Source: an uncultured Chloroflexota bacterium (lineage in GTDB: Bacteria; Chloroflexota; Anaerolineae; Aggregatilineales; Phototrophicaceae). Taken from it: a DNA stretch of 64,000 nucleotides. The stretch is taken from assembly GCA_937974245.1 (NCBI GenBank), contig CALJKV010000094.1:1-64000 (forward strand). The letters run 5' to 3'. Below, piece after piece: positions 63,497-64,000 of this stretch. Made by a program: the position numbers and the translations under genes. Position 1 is the first letter of the stretch; every line of letters starts with the position of its first letter. The notes below the pieces were generated by a model. That model was not told the origin of the DNA and did not search any database. It saw only the letters and a list, made by a program, of their open reading frames with translations.

Positions 63497-63527
63497 AGGG
63501 GTGTTACCATCACTCTTTCACACCCCT
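63497..63527 (+). promoter_or_regulatory. Hairpin before the EamA gene
   Basis: AGGGGTGT (63497-63504) pairs perfectly with ACACCCCT (63520-63527) around a 15-base loop, 17 bases before the EamA start. It has no T tract, so a structured 5' leader is more likely than a terminator. Confidence 0.45.
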
Positions 63528-63544
63528 GTCGAAAGAAGCCCATC

Positions 63545-64000
63545 ATGACATCTACAGAAACTAATTCGCGGCAAATACCAGTTCAAGCCTATGTCCTGCT
63601 CGCTACCGGAGTCGCCGCTGTGTCGCTTGCGGCTATTTTCATCAAGCTGGCGCAAGCACAAGGCGTACCTTCATTGTTAATTGCCGCTGGCCGTCTGGTG
63701 ATCGCCTCAGTCATCCTGACACCGATCACTTTGCGGCGGCATTCGGAAGATATTCGCGGGCTAAACCGGCGCGAAATAATGCTTGCGCTGCTGGCAGGGT
63801 TATTCCTCGCGCTGCACTTCGCCGCCTGGATTCTCTCGTTTGAATACACGACAGTGCTGGTGAGTGTTGTACTGGTGACAACCAGTCCGCTGTGGATTGC
63901 GATAGCAGAAGTTACACTGCTGCGGGCGCATTTTGGGCGACTGTTAATCATTGGGCTGCTGATTGGTATGGCGGGGAGCATCATCGTCGCCATTCCCCCG
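63545..64000 (+). CDS. EamA-family (DMT) transporter, partial at window end
   Basis: The first 152 codons of a membrane protein cut by the window end. It starts ATG 63545 (MTSTETNSRQIPV) and shows four hydrophobic segments: YVLLATGVAAVSLAAIF, LIAAGRLVIASVIL, IMLALLAGLFLALHFAAW and VSVVLVTTSPLWIAIAE. This is the first EamA half of drug/metabolite-superfamily exporters, including the motif after AAGRL. The frame stays open to base 64000. Substrate is unknown. The ribosome site is weak. Confidence 0.85.
   Translation, partial: MTSTETNSRQIPVQAYVLLATGVAAVSLAAIFIKLAQAQGVPSLLIAAGRLVIASVILTPITLRRHSEDIRGLNRREIMLALLAGLFLALHFAAWILSFEYTTVLVSVVLVTTSPLWIAIAEVTLLRAHFGRLLIIGLLIGMAGSIIVAIPP

Noticed and set aside
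1..64000. tRNA, rRNA, CRISPR arrays, insertion sequences, attachment sites
   Set aside because: Gaps between genes were read for tRNA-like ends, regular spaced repeats, transposase-like frames and terminal inverted repeats; none was convincing.

Overview
This window reads as chromosomal DNA of a Chloroflexota bacterium, most likely Anaerolineae-like. That placement is an inference from gene content and protein style: a BTAD regulator, a Ser/Thr kinase ending in an NBR1-type Ig domain, a TolB-like propeller, many LysM, PPC and TP-rich secreted proteins, and a large insertion in RNA polymerase beta'. Base composition is moderate. I see no rRNA, tRNA, CRISPR array, insertion sequence or phage gene. 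About 48 protein genes are supported, and the last is cut by the window end.

Region 1 (0.2-5.2 kb) is accessory. It holds a TIR domain fused to a formylglycine-generating-enzyme-like domain, a small protein with a GRD motif and a hydrophobic helix, a stand-alone response-regulator receiver, and a convergent NACHT-type STAND NTPase. The small protein and the NACHT protein share the GRD motif. This is the best candidate for an undescribed conflict or defence system.

Region 2 (5.6-20 kb) is carbohydrate metabolism. A five-gene minus-strand operon encodes a sugar-binding protein, two ABC permeases, a cytoplasmic GH31 enzyme and a secreted GH31 enzyme fused to a GH99/71-like domain. It is divergent from a LacI-family regulator with two tandem DNA-binding domains. 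The shared promoter region carries two copies of a perfect palindrome. Next come a KDPG-aldolase and shikimate-dehydrogenase-like pair, divergent from a GntR/HutC regulator.

Region 3 (20-34 kb) mixes a LysM/SH3 protein, a membrane protein with a degenerate endonuclease/exonuclease/phosphatase domain, an amidohydrolase fused to a CYTH-like domain, an amylosucrase, RNase III, FabF, a MoaD-MoaE fusion, MoaC, FtsY, an SpoU methyltransferase and release factor 2. Region 4 (34-50.6 kb) is mostly information processing and stress: a PH-like/zinc-ribbon protein, rpoC alone behind a consensus promoter, a lipoprotein glycosidase, gyrA, a BTAD regulator, a Rel (p)ppGpp enzyme, moeA, a VKOR-like protein and an S1-domain protein.

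Region 5 (50.6-64 kb) is rich in envelope functions: a lipoprotein, a PPC/YfaP-like secreted protein, an M23 peptidase, a TolB-like propeller, a LysM L,D-transpeptidase, an HD hydrolase and a Ser/Thr kinase. Fumarase, Mn/Fe superoxide dismutase and a partial EamA transporter follow. Several starts were moved to internal ATG, GTG or TTG codons because of Shine-Dalgarno positions, promoter positions or family N-termini; each entry says why.
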